Assembly: GCF_900185615.1 (NCBI RefSeq)
Contig: NZ_FYAK01000002.1
Span: forward strand, 496,001-560,000
Reading direction: 5' to 3'
Length of the DNA: 64,000 nt
DNA from: Photobacterium malacitanum
GTDB lineage: Bacteria > Pseudomonadota > Gammaproteobacteria > Enterobacterales > Vibrionaceae
This document shows, one piece after another, positions 17,625 to 27,175 of the stretch. Position 1 is the stretch's first letter. Every line of letters starts with the position of its first letter. The notes beneath the pieces are model-generated. The model made no database searches, was not told the DNA's origin, and saw only the letters and a program-made list of their open reading frames with translations. The translations under genes and the position numbers were made by a program.

Positions 17625-17930
17625 ATGACTACCCATTCAATAGACATTAACCATATTGCAAAATCACTCAAAGAACTTGGCCATCCAACCCGTTTAGCTA
17701 TCTTTAAACGTGTAATAAAAGCAGGTCGTCAGGGTATTGCCGTTGGTGATATTCAACAGCAACTTGAAATACCTGGCTCTACCCTATCGCACCATATCTC
17801 AAGCCTTGCTTCGGCAGGATTACTGATTCAACGCCGTGAAGGACGAACTCTTTTTTGCGTTGCCCAATACGATGCTTTAACCAATGTGATCAACTTTCTC
17901 CAAGATGAATGTTGTATTGATGAACAGTAA
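17625..17930 (+). CDS. ArsR-family metal-responsive type repressor
   Basis: A 101-residue winged-helix protein with the ArsR signature: LKELGHPTRLAIFKRVIKAG, then GDIQQQLEIPGSTLSHHISSLASAGLLIQRREGRTLFCVAQ. The ATG at 17625 has AAAGG upstream; an earlier in-frame ATG at 17583 has none. The protein has no ELCVCDL-type cysteine pair in the recognition region, but ends in DECCIDEQ, where adjacent cysteines might bind a soft metal or metalloid. The permease gene follows 144 bases later with its own promoter sharing a TATATTTCGA element, so this protein probably represses both. A redox or non-metal signal remains possible. Confidence 0.85.
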   Translation: MTTHSIDINHIAKSLKELGHPTRLAIFKRVIKAGRQGIAVGDIQQQLEIPGSTLSHHISSLASAGLLIQRREGRTLFCVAQYDALTNVINFLQDECCIDEQ

Positions 17931-18001
17931 AAAATAATATCCATATTATTCAATAAATTAAACAAAATCACTTTTCCCACCCTTAAATAATTCCATAAAA
18001 A

Positions 18002-18047
18002 TCGAAATATTATTTTGACAATGGTCTTTTTTGACCCTATATTTCGA
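18002..18047 (+). promoter_or_regulatory. Permease promoter with inverted TCGAAATAT/ATATTTCGA
   Basis: TTGACA (18015-18020) and TATATT (18038-18043) are 17 bases apart, a near-consensus sigma-70 promoter. The -10 is embedded in ATATTTCGA (18039-18047), whose complement TCGAAATAT lies at 18002-18010, and GGTC/GACC arms sit between. A repressor bound to these arms would cover the whole promoter. The ArsR-type protein just upstream is the obvious candidate. Confidence 0.65.
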
Positions 18048-18074
18048 CAATACTAGAAATACAGAGATGATATT

Positions 18075-18992
18075 ATGTTCACCATTACTTCAGAAATGAT
18101 AATGAATACCCTTCATATGTTTGGTTTTCTTGCGCTAGAGCTAACCATACTTTTTCTTGCGATTAGTTATTTAGTTGGCGTGTTGCAGGTTTATATTCCA
18201 CCCGCAAAAATTCAGGCTATCCTTAGTGGCAAAAATGGTAAAGGCTACTTTATTGCAGGATTACTTGGCGCTATCACTCCCTTTTGCTCATGTTCTACTA
18301 TTCCATTTTTAAAAGGGTTGTTACGTGCTAAAGCTGGATTTGGCACCATGATGGTATTTTTATTTGCCAGCCCACTGCTTAACCCGATTATTATTGGTTT
18401 ATTTGCGGTGACCTTTAGCATAAAAGTGACGGTGTTTTATTTTGTGATCGCAATGGGTGTTTCTATTATTGCCGGTTATTTATTAGAAAAATTAGGCTTT
18501 GAAAAATATATAAAAGCCGAAGCCTATAGCGAGCCTAAACCATCATGTTGCGGATCCAGCTGTAATGCGACGCCACAACCGACGAATAAATGGCTTCAAA
18601 TTTGGCAAACAACTTGGACAGATTTTAAAAAAGTATTGCCCTATTTAATTGGCGGTATTGCATTAGGTTCGATGATTTATGGTTTTATGCCAACTGAATT
18701 TGTGGCGAAGGTTGCCAGTGAAAATAACCCATTTGCGATCCCTGTTGCGGCTATTATTGGTATTCCACTTTATATTCGTGCTGAGGCCGTCATTCCATTA
18801 AGTGCTGCACTAGCAGCTAAAGGTATGAGCCTAGGTGCGGTAATGGCATTGATTATTGGCAGTGCAGGCGCAAGTTTAACTGAAGTGATACTACTAAAAT
18901 CTATCTTTAAAAATCAAATGATTATCGCATTTTTAGCGGTTATTATTGGTATGGCTATCAGCGCCGGTTTTCTGTATCAATGGCTGTTTTAA
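18075..18992 (+). CDS. ArsP-like permease (COG0701)
   Basis: A 305-residue inner membrane permease with about eight segments in two homologous halves. Each half has the family's small-residue motif: TPFCSCSTIPFLKG (cysteines 71 and 73) in the first and IPLYIRAEAVIPLS in the second. A cytoplasmic loop at 158-163 reads CCGSSC and could collect a soft metal. The family (PF03773) includes ArsP, which exports trivalent organoarsenicals, and many members of unknown substrate. The gene follows an ArsR-type regulator and has a repressible-looking promoter, which supports a metal(loid) or organometalloid efflux role. A strong hairpin ends the unit. Confidence 0.82.
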   Translation: MFTITSEMIMNTLHMFGFLALELTILFLAISYLVGVLQVYIPPAKIQAILSGKNGKGYFIAGLLGAITPFCSCSTIPFLKGLLRAKAGFGTMMVFLFASPLLNPIIIGLFAVTFSIKVTVFYFVIAMGVSIIAGYLLEKLGFEKYIKAEAYSEPKPSCCGSSCNATPQPTNKWLQIWQTTWTDFKKVLPYLIGGIALGSMIYGFMPTEFVAKVASENNPFAIPVAAIIGIPLYIRAEAVIPLSAALAAKGMSLGAVMALIIGSAGASLTEVILLKSIFKNQMIIAFLAVIIGMAISAGFLYQWLF

Positions 18993-19006
18993 AATAATCT
19001 AAAAAA

Positions 19007-19035
19007 AATCCCTCACTCTTTTTGAATGAGGGATT
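19007..19035 (+). terminator. Terminator after the ArsP-like permease
   Basis: AAATCCCTCA pairs with TGAGGGATTT around a T-rich loop. An A-run precedes and TATTA follows. It may also serve the minus-strand protease gene from the other side. Confidence 0.7.
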
Positions 19036-19105
19036 TATTAGGTTAAACATTAATAATAATATTTATAAGCAGCTATATTAGCTATCACTGGTAATAGTTG
19101 ATCTT

Positions 19106-22100
19106 TTACTGGTAACTATATTGGCCGTGACCACTAGAGAATGTCCAGTGATTACCATTTGACCATTTTATGCCAGGAACTTGAGTACACTGACCACCAG
19201 CATTGATAAAACCAGCCCCATAAAAACCACTGCGAGTTACGCTACATAAATTAGCATCATTATCTGCAACTGCTTTTACTCGTTGACCGACTTGTTGTGG
19301 ATTATTGAGCGATATCCATTCAAATTGATTAACAGCCGATACTAATGGCATCTCACCTTGACTATCTGTCACTGTAATTTCTGTACCACCCGTACATTGG
19401 AAATCACCGTTACCAAAATCTTCAACGTAACCATGAACAGTTTGCTCTACGCCATTAATCGTTAATGGGAATCGGCAAACATTGGGTCTTTCACTTCCCA
19501 TGCTCAATGTTGCTAACGAGCTACGATCGCGATTTGATAATGTCTTTGGATCAAATCCTTCAGTATGCGCGAACCAACCCGCAGGAATTGCAGACTCTAG
19601 TACTTTATAACCATGCTCTTGACCAACAATTACTGGCCCTCTCAGATTGGCAACAGCGGGATTACGTGGTGTTGCCACGGTATCTAACACCGATTCTGTA
19701 CCAGTCGCTGACGAACATTCAATGGTAATACGAGCGGGATGGTTATCCGCTGGTAAATTAAGGTGTAATTTATTACTTTCATTACTGTTATGACGAGAGC
19801 CACTTAGGGCGATATTAGTAATATCGCCATTTTCACCTTCAACGATCAACTGGCACTGCTTTTGTGAAACAAAACTATATTGCTTAATACCACCTTGATG
19901 AGTTGCATACGCCCAGTTTGCACCGTTAGTATGTTTAACATTGGCAATTTGTGTACACTTATTATTCTCAATAAAACCTGCACCGTCATGTGATGTGCCT
20001 GATTTATCCAATGAACACAAAGTCTTTTCACCTAACTCAACTGTTGGCGTATAAGTAACATTACCTAGAATGTCGCCTTTAGAGGCTAACAATTGGTAAT
20101 CATTAACGCTAGAAACAGGCACTTCACGTTGATTGTTAACCGACCAGTACATCTCTGCTGATACCTGACATGTCGCATCGTCAGCATTTTCAAAACCGAC
20201 AAAATTTGCGTTCTCGCCATTAGCATTGGTATAGCTAAACTGACATAACGGTAACCATTGATTATCTATTTTAAGTGTTTGCCACTCAGTATTATTACGC
20301 TCAGTAGCACTCATATCAGCAACTGATACCCAACCTTCACGTTGAGGAGTTGTTGTACTCGGCGCAGGTAAATCAAATAAATTACCGTAATTTGAGTAGG
20401 TTAATGGGTATATCTGGCTCGAATTTGTTTCAGTTGGATCATAAATTCCAAGTACAGTGATCACGGGCACGCCTTGCTGTGTAGGCACCGCAAAATCTGT
20501 ATCTGATTCAACATAACGTTGGCTAGTTTGATCCCATTTAACAAAACCTGTTGAGCTATTCATATCAAGATTATTAGAGCGATTAAACCAATCCTGAGTC
20601 ACTCGCGTTGCTATTGGATGCTCTAAAGTATAATGACTGATTAAACCTGTTAGTGCATATTCACCGCCACCCATTGCTTCACGCATAAAACGGAATTCAT
20701 TAGCAAATGGTGGCACAGTTTCACCACTATTATCATTAGTCATGGTGACGGCAGCATCCGACCAATGAATGTTACCAATGAAACGCTTATAACGCGCATC
20801 CCAACCCCAGCCTGATTCCATATCATGAATTGAGGCATTTTGGGGGTGATGACCACGACCAAAATTATGCCCGAGTTCGTGTGACCACTCATTACCACGG
20901 GTTGAACTTAACGTAACAATGCCACCGCCACCACTACCACCATGCTCCACTACTTTTGAAGTCACGATACCATCTTTATCCTTAGCTAAATAACGGCCAA
21001 TACTATTGTGAGCAGTAATATGGCTAAATGGACGTGGCCAACTTGCATCACCACCCGCAGTATCAACAACGCCAAAGTTAGCATTATTAATACCAATAGA
21101 AATTAATCGCTTACCAATATATTCACGCATATCACCACCATGCCACCCTGGTGTTTCATATTCACTGGCTTTGGTGTAAACCTTACCATTTGGTAGTGTT
21201 ACTTTACGAAGATGTAATGGCGTATAATCAGCCACAACCATTTTAGATACAGGTATTTTCTGGAAATAATCAGTGGCCAACTGTTCCATATTATTAATCA
21301 TGTCATATTGATTACGAGGCTCAACTAACATACCAATATCTATATTTTGAATAACTAATTCTGGCGCACCACCAAACTCCAACAATTCTTGAGTTAACTC
21401 ACCTTCACGATTGCGATTATCGCTAAATTTTAGTGATAAACCGGGCTTCATCCACTCCCAGTTTAACGGCAAACTCCATGCATAGTGAGAGAACATCACT
21501 TTACTTTTACCATTATCGAGCTGATCAGTACCAGGTAATGCACTTGGTGGATGCATTAAGAAACGCCCCATGCTCACGCCATCTAACTCAACATCAACCC
21601 ACAGCTGATGAACGTTTCTTGATTGAGGCGTAACAAGCAATAAACTCTCGCGGTTCATCACTAAATTAGGATGGTTAAGTCCATCATTACCATAAGGCGC
21701 GACGCTAGTATGTGTTTGTGCTAGTGCCACATTGGCTTTTAAGTTACCGACTAAATGATTAACAGCTTGACGACTATCGTTGTAACTTAAACGTGAAGAT
21801 AAGGTATTAAAAGAAAGGTTTTTTTCATCACATCCAAGTTGATTACACTCAACCAACTTGACGTCATATTGCGTATTTGGCTCAAGCTCAGCGATATAAA
21901 AACCCGAGGTTTTCGCTGAGTATTGATAAGTAATAGAAGATTCGCCTTCTCGGTATGCCGTTAATTCAATTTTGTAGCTGTTACCAACTGCCGTATCATC
22001 CCAAACCAGTTCAACACCAATATCTGACACAGATCCAGTCTTAAACCCAGAAATAGTAGGCATAGATAAATCACCACAGTCAGACGTTACTGTTCGCTGT

Positions 22101-22540
22101 ACTAATTCTCGTTCCCAAATATAGCTACCATCATCATTCTGAGATCCCCTCGCTGCTGGAATATATTCAACAAAGCACCCAGTATCATCAGAATTCATGA
22201 TGCCAAATTGACGATGAAGTAAATAAAAACCACCGTTATACGCAACATATTCCCACTCAGGACCGACAAATGGAAAAGCGGTGCTGTATTCACCATTGGT
22301 ATCATTTAAAGGAAACATCGGTGATTGTTCATGATTCAATCGATATTCTTTACCTTTATATTGTAAATATTGTCGACCATCACGCTCAATAACATTGCTC
22401 GGCTGTTGAGCTAATGCTTGCATATTATTGAGAATATCAAAGGTATTTGTTGCTATATCAGTCAATGATTTATCTGTTGCCAACGCACCAGTACTGAACA
22501 AACTTCCACCAATAAGTACAGCTAACAGTTTAATTTTCAT
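19106..22540 (-). CDS. tagA: TagA/StcE-like secreted M66 zinc metalloprotease
   Basis: A 1144-residue exported protease. The ATG at 22540 is chosen because GGAG lies seven bases upstream; it begins MKIKLLAVLIGGSLFSTGALA, a clean signal peptide. A fibronectin type III-like domain follows near residues 170-250, then the M66 catalytic domain with HELGHNFGRGH (H554, E555, H558, H564). The C-terminal third has repeated cysteine-bearing modules of the type LCSL...GAGFI...CTQ...W, likely for binding. Relatives TagA of Vibrio cholerae and StcE of E. coli O157 cleave mucin-type glycoproteins. A role in degrading host mucus is therefore likely. TagA in V. cholerae is ToxR-regulated, but nothing here shows that. 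Confidence 0.9.
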   Translation of the reverse strand: MKIKLLAVLIGGSLFSTGALATDKSLTDIATNTFDILNNMQALAQQPSNVIERDGRQYLQYKGKEYRLNHEQSPMFPLNDTNGEYSTAFPFVGPEWEYVAYNGGFYLLHRQFGIMNSDDTGCFVEYIPAARGSQNDDGSYIWERELVQRTVTSDCGDLSMPTISGFKTGSVSDIGVELVWDDTAVGNSYKIELTAYREGESSITYQYSAKTSGFYIAELEPNTQYDVKLVECNQLGCDEKNLSFNTLSSRLSYNDSRQAVNHLVGNLKANVALAQTHTSVAPYGNDGLNHPNLVMNRESLLLVTPQSRNVHQLWVDVELDGVSMGRFLMHPPSALPGTDQLDNGKSKVMFSHYAWSLPLNWEWMKPGLSLKFSDNRNREGELTQELLEFGGAPELVIQNIDIGMLVEPRNQYDMINNMEQLATDYFQKIPVSKMVVADYTPLHLRKVTLPNGKVYTKASEYETPGWHGGDMREYIGKRLISIGINNANFGVVDTAGGDASWPRPFSHITAHNSIGRYLAKDKDGIVTSKVVEHGGSGGGGIVTLSSTRGNEWSHELGHNFGRGHHPQNASIHDMESGWGWDARYKRFIGNIHWSDAAVTMTNDNSGETVPPFANEFRFMREAMGGGEYALTGLISHYTLEHPIATRVTQDWFNRSNNLDMNSSTGFVKWDQTSQRYVESDTDFAVPTQQGVPVITVLGIYDPTETNSSQIYPLTYSNYGNLFDLPAPSTTTPQREGWVSVADMSATERNNTEWQTLKIDNQWLPLCQFSYTNANGENANFVGFENADDATCQVSAEMYWSVNNQREVPVSSVNDYQLLASKGDILGNVTYTPTVELGEKTLCSLDKSGTSHDGAGFIENNKCTQIANVKHTNGANWAYATHQGGIKQYSFVSQKQCQLIVEGENGDITNIALSGSRHNSNESNKLHLNLPADNHPARITIECSSATGTESVLDTVATPRNPAVANLRGPVIVGQEHGYKVLESAIPAGWFAHTEGFDPKTLSNRDRSSLATLSMGSERPNVCRFPLTINGVEQTVHGYVEDFGNGDFQCTGGTEITVTDSQGEMPLVSAVNQFEWISLNNPQQVGQRVKAVADNDANLCSVTRSGFYGAGFINAGGQCTQVPGIKWSNGNHWTFSSGHGQYSYQ

Positions 22541-22734
22541 TACATAACTCCTACGCATCAATGTAAGCACTATATTGCTGCAAATAAGATATATTACACC
22601 TTGCGCATATACAAATAAAAATTGTATCAACCATTAAAAATAGTTATCTATAAAACACTCAAAAGCCATTGACGCAATCGTTTGCTTTAATTACATTACG
22701 CGCTGATTTTATCTTTCATAATTCAAAGGTCCTC

Positions 22735-23562
22735 ATGTCTTTATTTAAATATGGTTTTTTACTTTGTTGTCTCGCTTTATCCCCAATGAGCATTGCATCA
22801 ACTACACCGGCTTCAGCACCAATATTAATTCAAGGTGCAATGGATATTGAAACTACGACTCTTGTTAATGCCCTTGAAAACAAATCACAAACAACAGTAG
22901 GTGCATGGACATTTTGGCAAGGTACGATAAATGATTACCCCGTTGTGATCTCTCGTACTGAAGTAGGTATTGCTAATGCCGCCGCGGCAACAACACTAGC
23001 TATCGAACGCTTTAAACCTGGGTTAATTATTAATCAGGGAACATCTGGTGGGCATGATCCACAGTTGCAACGTGGTGATATCGTCATTGGCAAAACCAGT
23101 TTTAATATGGGCGCATATAAATCAGAATTTACTGAAAAAGGCCAAGGTATTGATCCAACCAAATGGCAGAATTTTAGCGTGACAATGCGATTACGTGAGC
23201 AAGGTAAATTAGTTGAACATAATGCTTTCTATGCCGATCAAGGGTTAATGAATATCGCCCAATCAATGGCAAGTCGTTATAAAAAAGGCAAGGTTGTAAC
23301 TGGTATTATCGGTACTGCAGATGAATGGAACCGCGAAGTAGATCGTATTAATTGGCTACATAGCAATTTCAATACTGCGGTTGAAGAAATGGAAACCTCA
23401 TCAGCGGCATTAGTCGCTCAAGCTTATAAAGTACCTTTTATTGGTATTCGTATTTTGTCTAATACTGATCTGCATAACCAAGATTTTGATCCTCAAACAG
23501 CGGTTGATTGTCAGCAATTTGTACTTGATTACACCAAAAAAATTATCATGATGCGCAATTAA
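22735..23562 (+). CDS. Secreted MTA/SAH-type nucleosidase
   Basis: A 275-residue member of the purine nucleoside phosphorylase/nucleosidase superfamily. The ATG at 22735 has AAGG close upstream and opens a signal peptide ([19 protein letters not shown]). The PNP/UDP phosphorylase motifs are visible: [33 protein letters not shown], and [30 protein letters not shown], where the glutamates bind ribose and the Asp acts on the base. It would split nucleosides such as 5'-methylthioadenosine or S-adenosylhomocysteine outside the cytoplasm, probably for scavenging. It is divergent from the TagA-like protease, and the 194 bases between them must hold both promoters. Confidence 0.85.
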   Translation: MSLFKYGFLLCCLALSPMSIASTTPASAPILIQGAMDIETTTLVNALENKSQTTVGAWTFWQGTINDYPVVISRTEVGIANAAAATTLAIERFKPGLIINQGTSGGHDPQLQRGDIVIGKTSFNMGAYKSEFTEKGQGIDPTKWQNFSVTMRLREQGKLVEHNAFYADQGLMNIAQSMASRYKKGKVVTGIIGTADEWNREVDRINWLHSNFNTAVEEMETSSAALVAQAYKVPFIGIRILSNTDLHNQDFDPQTAVDCQQFVLDYTKKIIMMRN

Positions 23563-23569
23563 CCCCCAA

Positions 23570-23602
23570 AATAGCAAGGGTGTTATCTGCACCCTTGCTA
23601 TT
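23570..23602 (+). terminator. Terminator-like hairpin after the nucleosidase
   Basis: A perfect 13-base stem, AATAGCAAGGGTG/CACCCTTGCTATT, with a 7-base loop starts 7 bases after the stop codon. The T-run is poor, so termination is likely but not certain. Confidence 0.65.
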
Positions 23603-23664
23603 CGATAACGGCGTATTTTATCGCTATAATAGCCCCTTATCCACCAGCAATAGACGGCTCTATA

Positions 23665-24087
23665 ATGGCAAAATCAAAAGCAATTGTTCGTATCAATTCA
23701 TACGGTATTTACTCAACATGGGATTCTGAATCAAAAAAATTACCCAAAGTGCAGCAGTTCACGCTCGATGTACCTGCAGAAATAGATATTGAATTTGGTT
23801 TTACCGTTAATATCAAAAAAGCCAAAGGTGAAAAGATCCGCTACTGCATTTATCACCCTGATATTACCGATGCTGATGGCGAAATCATCGCTCCATTTGA
23901 TGGTGAATTATATATTCGCAATAACGATTGGGATTTCTATCTCGGTGATACCATTTGGGCTCCAATTGATAATAAAATTGGGCCGTGGCGAATGACACTA
24001 GAAATAAACAATACCATCATCGCGGAGAAAACTTTTAACGTATATAGCCACGATGAAAACCAATTCTGGAAGCGTCGTGGCTGCTAG
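23665..24087 (+). CDS. DUF3859 domain protein
   Basis: A 140-residue cytosolic protein that fits DUF3859: IVRINSYGIYSTWDSESKKLPKVQQFT at the start, EFGFTVNIKKAKGEKIRYCIYHPD in the middle and WRMTLEINNTIIAEKTFNVY near the end. It looks like a single beta-sandwich domain without catalytic residues. Function is unknown for the family. It is followed 76 bases later by a PH-domain gene on the same strand, possibly in one transcript. A TATAAT lies at 23625-23630 as a candidate -10. Confidence 0.82.
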   Translation: MAKSKAIVRINSYGIYSTWDSESKKLPKVQQFTLDVPAEIDIEFGFTVNIKKAKGEKIRYCIYHPDITDADGEIIAPFDGELYIRNNDWDFYLGDTIWAPIDNKIGPWRMTLEINNTIIAEKTFNVYSHDENQFWKRRGC

Positions 24088-24163
24088 TCACTAGCATAAA
24101 AAACACAATTCGATTAGACTGCAGTAAAACACCACTAGTTAATTATTTTATAGGATATAAATC

Positions 24164-24544
24164 ATGGGTCTGTTTAACGCTATTTTGGGTAATGCGGGTG
24201 AAATGAGTCTTGACGATGCAACGGAAGAGTTAGCAACGATTTTAGGCGAAGGCGAACAGATTGAATTAGCCTATAAATTAATTCGTGATATGATCATTCT
24301 AACCGATCGCCGTTTAATTTTAATTGATAAGCAAGGGTTAACTGGCCGAAAAGTGGAATACCGCTCTTTACCGTACAAATCAATTACAATGTATACGGTT
24401 GAAACAACAGGTCACTTTGATCTCGATGCTGAATTAAAACTGTGGATCTCAGGTCAGCATGATCCAATTGCACTTGAATTTAACGGTTCAACTAATGTAT
24501 ACGCATTACAAGGTCAATTAGCTGCAAAAATTGCTGGCAAATAA
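24164..24544 (+). CDS. Bacterial PH-domain protein
   Basis: A 126-residue protein with AGGA eight bases before its ATG. It has the pattern of bacterial pleckstrin-homology proteins of the DUF1696/YvbH type: EQIELAYKLIRDMIILTDRRLILIDKQGLTGRKVEYRSLPYKSITMYTVETTG, followed by a DAELKLWISG strand. No membrane segment is present. These domains form oligomeric rings in crystal structures, but the cellular role is unknown. A strong terminator follows. Confidence 0.85.
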   Translation: MGLFNAILGNAGEMSLDDATEELATILGEGEQIELAYKLIRDMIILTDRRLILIDKQGLTGRKVEYRSLPYKSITMYTVETTGHFDLDAELKLWISGQHDPIALEFNGSTNVYALQGQLAAKIAGK

Positions 24545-24596
24545 CGATAAAGCCATTATCTAATAGGTTGATATTGTTATTAAAAAAACCATAAGT

Positions 24597-24626
24597 AAAA
24601 AGGTTCGCCAACTAGCGAACCTTTTT
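24597..24626. terminator. Bidirectional terminator
   Basis: AAAAAGGTTCGC pairs perfectly with GCGAACCTTTTT around CAACTA. It can end both the PH-domain gene (plus) and the aminotransferase gene (minus). Confidence 0.88.
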
Positions 24627-24645
24627 CGATTGTGATTTTAAACAA

Positions 24646-25827
24646 TTACTGAGTAACGGCGATCAATGCATCCGCGAGGTAATCAATCTGTTGCTCTTGT
24701 AAACCTGCGATGTTAACGCGTCCGTCACCGACCGCATAAATGGCAAACTCATCACGTAAACGCATAATTTGCTCTGGCGATAACCCTGTCATTGAGAACA
24801 TGCCTTTATGATCGGCAATAAACGTGAACTGATCGCAACCTTTGGCTGTTAATGTTTGTACTAAGCGCTGACGCAGACCGTTAATTCGCTGCTGCATCAT
24901 CGTCAATTCTTGTTTCCATACCGCAGTTAGCGCACTGTCCGTCAAAATATCAGCAACAAGCGCGGCACCATGATCTGGCGGCATGGTATAACTTGCACGA
25001 GCGAGGGTCAGAATACGCCCTTTAGCTTTTTGAGCATCGCTAATATTAGCGCCGACTAACAGTGCTGCGCCTGTTCGTTCACGGTATAAACCAAAGTTCT
25101 TTGAACATGATGTCGCAATCATCATTTCTTCTATATTGTCAGCCATAAACTTCAAGCCAGCGCCATCTTGTTCTAAGCTATCACCGAAACCAAGGTATGC
25201 CATATCAACAAACGGCATAAAGCCATTTTTATTGGCGAGCGCTGTGATCGCTTGCCAGTCTTCCAAACTAATATCAGCACCAGTTGGGTTATGGCAACAG
25301 CCATGCAGCAAGACCACATCATTACTGCCCGCTTGTGCTAATGCCGATAGCATAGCATCAGTATTAACTCGCTTAGTAACGCGATCAAAATAGGGATAAA
25401 ATTTGACCTTAAGTCCAGCGGCTTCCATCACCGGTTTATGGTTGACATAACTTGGATCAGTCAACCAGACAGTGGTATTCGCATTCGCTACATGGATCAG
25501 ATCTGCCAGCATACGCAACGCACCACTCGCGCCTGGCGTTTGAACACCCACTGTGCGGCTATGTGCTGATGTATCAGCAAGCAATAAATCAATCATTGCT
25601 TGGTTAAACACTTCACTTCCTGCAAGCCCCACATAAGATTTAGTGGTTTGAGTTTGCAATAAACGTGTTTCGGCTTGTGAGATTGCCGTCATGATAGGAG
25701 TTTGACCGTGGTTATTACGATAAACGCCAATACCTAGATCCATCTTATTTTCACGCTGATCAGCATTATAAATAAGTGATAATGATAATATTGGATCAGG
25801 TTGTGCAGCAGAGAGTTGTGTGAACAT
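24646..25827 (-). CDS. Aspartate/aromatic amino acid aminotransferase
   Basis: A 393-residue PLP enzyme of the class I aspartate aminotransferase family. Key elements are GIGVYRNNHGQTPIM, HGCCHNPTGADIS with the conserved NPTG, DMAYLGFGD, and SCSKNFGLYRERTGA with the Schiff-base lysine at K243. It moves the amino group between aspartate, glutamate and often aromatic amino acids. The length and motifs fit both AspC and TyrB. Its position next to a tyrosine decarboxylase cluster favours an aromatic role, but a housekeeping AspC cannot be excluded. It is a single gene ended by the bidirectional hairpin. Confidence 0.88.
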   Translation of the reverse strand: MFTQLSAAQPDPILSLSLIYNADQRENKMDLGIGVYRNNHGQTPIMTAISQAETRLLQTQTTKSYVGLAGSEVFNQAMIDLLLADTSAHSRTVGVQTPGASGALRMLADLIHVANANTTVWLTDPSYVNHKPVMEAAGLKVKFYPYFDRVTKRVNTDAMLSALAQAGSNDVVLLHGCCHNPTGADISLEDWQAITALANKNGFMPFVDMAYLGFGDSLEQDGAGLKFMADNIEEMMIATSCSKNFGLYRERTGAALLVGANISDAQKAKGRILTLARASYTMPPDHGAALVADILTDSALTAVWKQELTMMQQRINGLRQRLVQTLTAKGCDQFTFIADHKGMFSMTGLSPEQIMRLRDEFAIYAVGDGRVNIAGLQEQQIDYLADALIAVTQ

Positions 25828-25985
25828 GAATTAAATTCCATTTAACGAGCATGAGTTCAAATTAGCATTTCAATTTCATGTCGTCATTAGAAATAATCAC
25901 CTCACACACATTTATTATAAGGAGACAAGATGGATTAATTGATTAAGTTAAACGTCATAACTTAATCAATTATTGATGGGTGGTA

Positions 25986-26702
25986 TTACCAAATGGTTTC
26001 ATCATCAGGTAAGTTTAGTAATGCTTTTAGTGATGGTGCTTTTTCCAGTAAAGAATATAAACGCTCGCTGTGTTCTTCTAATAATTGGCATGACAACTCA
26101 ACATTTCGCGCTAATACCGCTTTCATCAATGCTTCATGTTCACCGTTGTCATGGTATTGTTTTTCTGGTGATAAGCGCGCATTAAGTAAAAAATGGCGAT
26201 AACGTTCTTGCTGATCATAAACATGTGAGATCATACCTCGAATAAACTCAGAGCCCTCACACGCTACTAGCGATAAATGAAATTCTTTATGGCGTAATTC
26301 CCATTCATCATAATCAAACAAGGCTGACTCAGGATCTAAACGATTGAGCTTATGAAAAGCAGTTAAAATCTGTAACTCCCAAGCCTCATCGCCCTTTTTA
26401 ATCGCATCTTTTAACGCAACATGCCCTAGGGCCAGCCGAGCTTTTAAAATCCCTCGCAGTTCATCAAGAGATACATCTGCAACCCAAAAACCTTTTTGTG
26501 GTTTCATAGTGACGTACTTTTGCCACGATAATTGCACCATCGCTTCACGTAGCGGTGTTCCACCAACTTGATAACGCTCTTTTAATTCACTTAGAAGCAG
26601 TTTCTGTCCAGCTTCAAACTCACCACATAAGATATCGTGCCTGATTTGGCACATTATTCTATCGCTTATGGTTGCAAAGTTATTTTTAGTCATACCAACC
26701 AT
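25986..26702 (-). CDS. GntR/FadR-type transcriptional regulator
   Basis: A 238-residue regulator. Residues about 10-75 form a GntR winged helix (ISDRIMCQIRHDILCGEFEAGQKLLLSELKERYQVGGTPLREAMVQLSWQKYV). The rest is an FCD ligand domain with the metal-binding pattern DYDEWELRHKEFHLSLV and a later NGEHEALMKAV histidine. It looks most like the CsiR/GabC branch, which senses small carboxylates linked to glutamate or GABA metabolism. It is oriented like the aminotransferase gene downstream (158 bases apart) and could control it or the amino acid decarboxylase cluster behind it; this is inference only. Confidence 0.85.
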   Translation of the reverse strand: MVGMTKNNFATISDRIMCQIRHDILCGEFEAGQKLLLSELKERYQVGGTPLREAMVQLSWQKYVTMKPQKGFWVADVSLDELRGILKARLALGHVALKDAIKKGDEAWELQILTAFHKLNRLDPESALFDYDEWELRHKEFHLSLVACEGSEFIRGMISHVYDQQERYRHFLLNARLSPEKQYHDNGEHEALMKAVLARNVELSCQLLEEHSERLYSLLEKAPSLKALLNLPDDETIW

Positions 26703-27175
26703 CTAGTCTTTCATCAGATTAAATATAAAACTTGTCTCATTAACAATCATTACAGACCATTAACCAAATTTCATTACTCTCACACACCAAAAACTGCATT
26801 ATTTATGAATAATTACATTTTATTTTAATGCCATTAAAGTGGATATTTATTCATAACAATATTCACAACAGCAAATAGTTACTCTTGCTTTTGTTGTTAA
26901 CTAAAATTATGTGTTATCTACAATAATGCGTTTTTTATACTAATAGTGACTATTTATAGTTCACCGATTACTTATAAAATTAAAAATCAATAAGTTAAAT
27001 AAGTCACACCAATAATATACAACCCCTTACTGATATTTAAATATACCATAAACATATACAAATTTAATAAAGGTTATATTTTTAACCATTATATTTAGAA
27101 AAACTACTTCTTATGCTGTTTTATGAGCAATGTAGCGATATTTATACTAGATAAAAAATATAATATTAGACATCA
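26703..27175. other. Long AT-rich intergenic region
   Basis: 473 bases between divergent genes. Very AT-rich, with no ORF that I trust, no strong hairpin and no repeat. It should contain the promoter of the GntR gene and of the small membrane protein; TATAAT at 27159-27164 is a candidate -10 for the latter. Confidence 0.45.
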
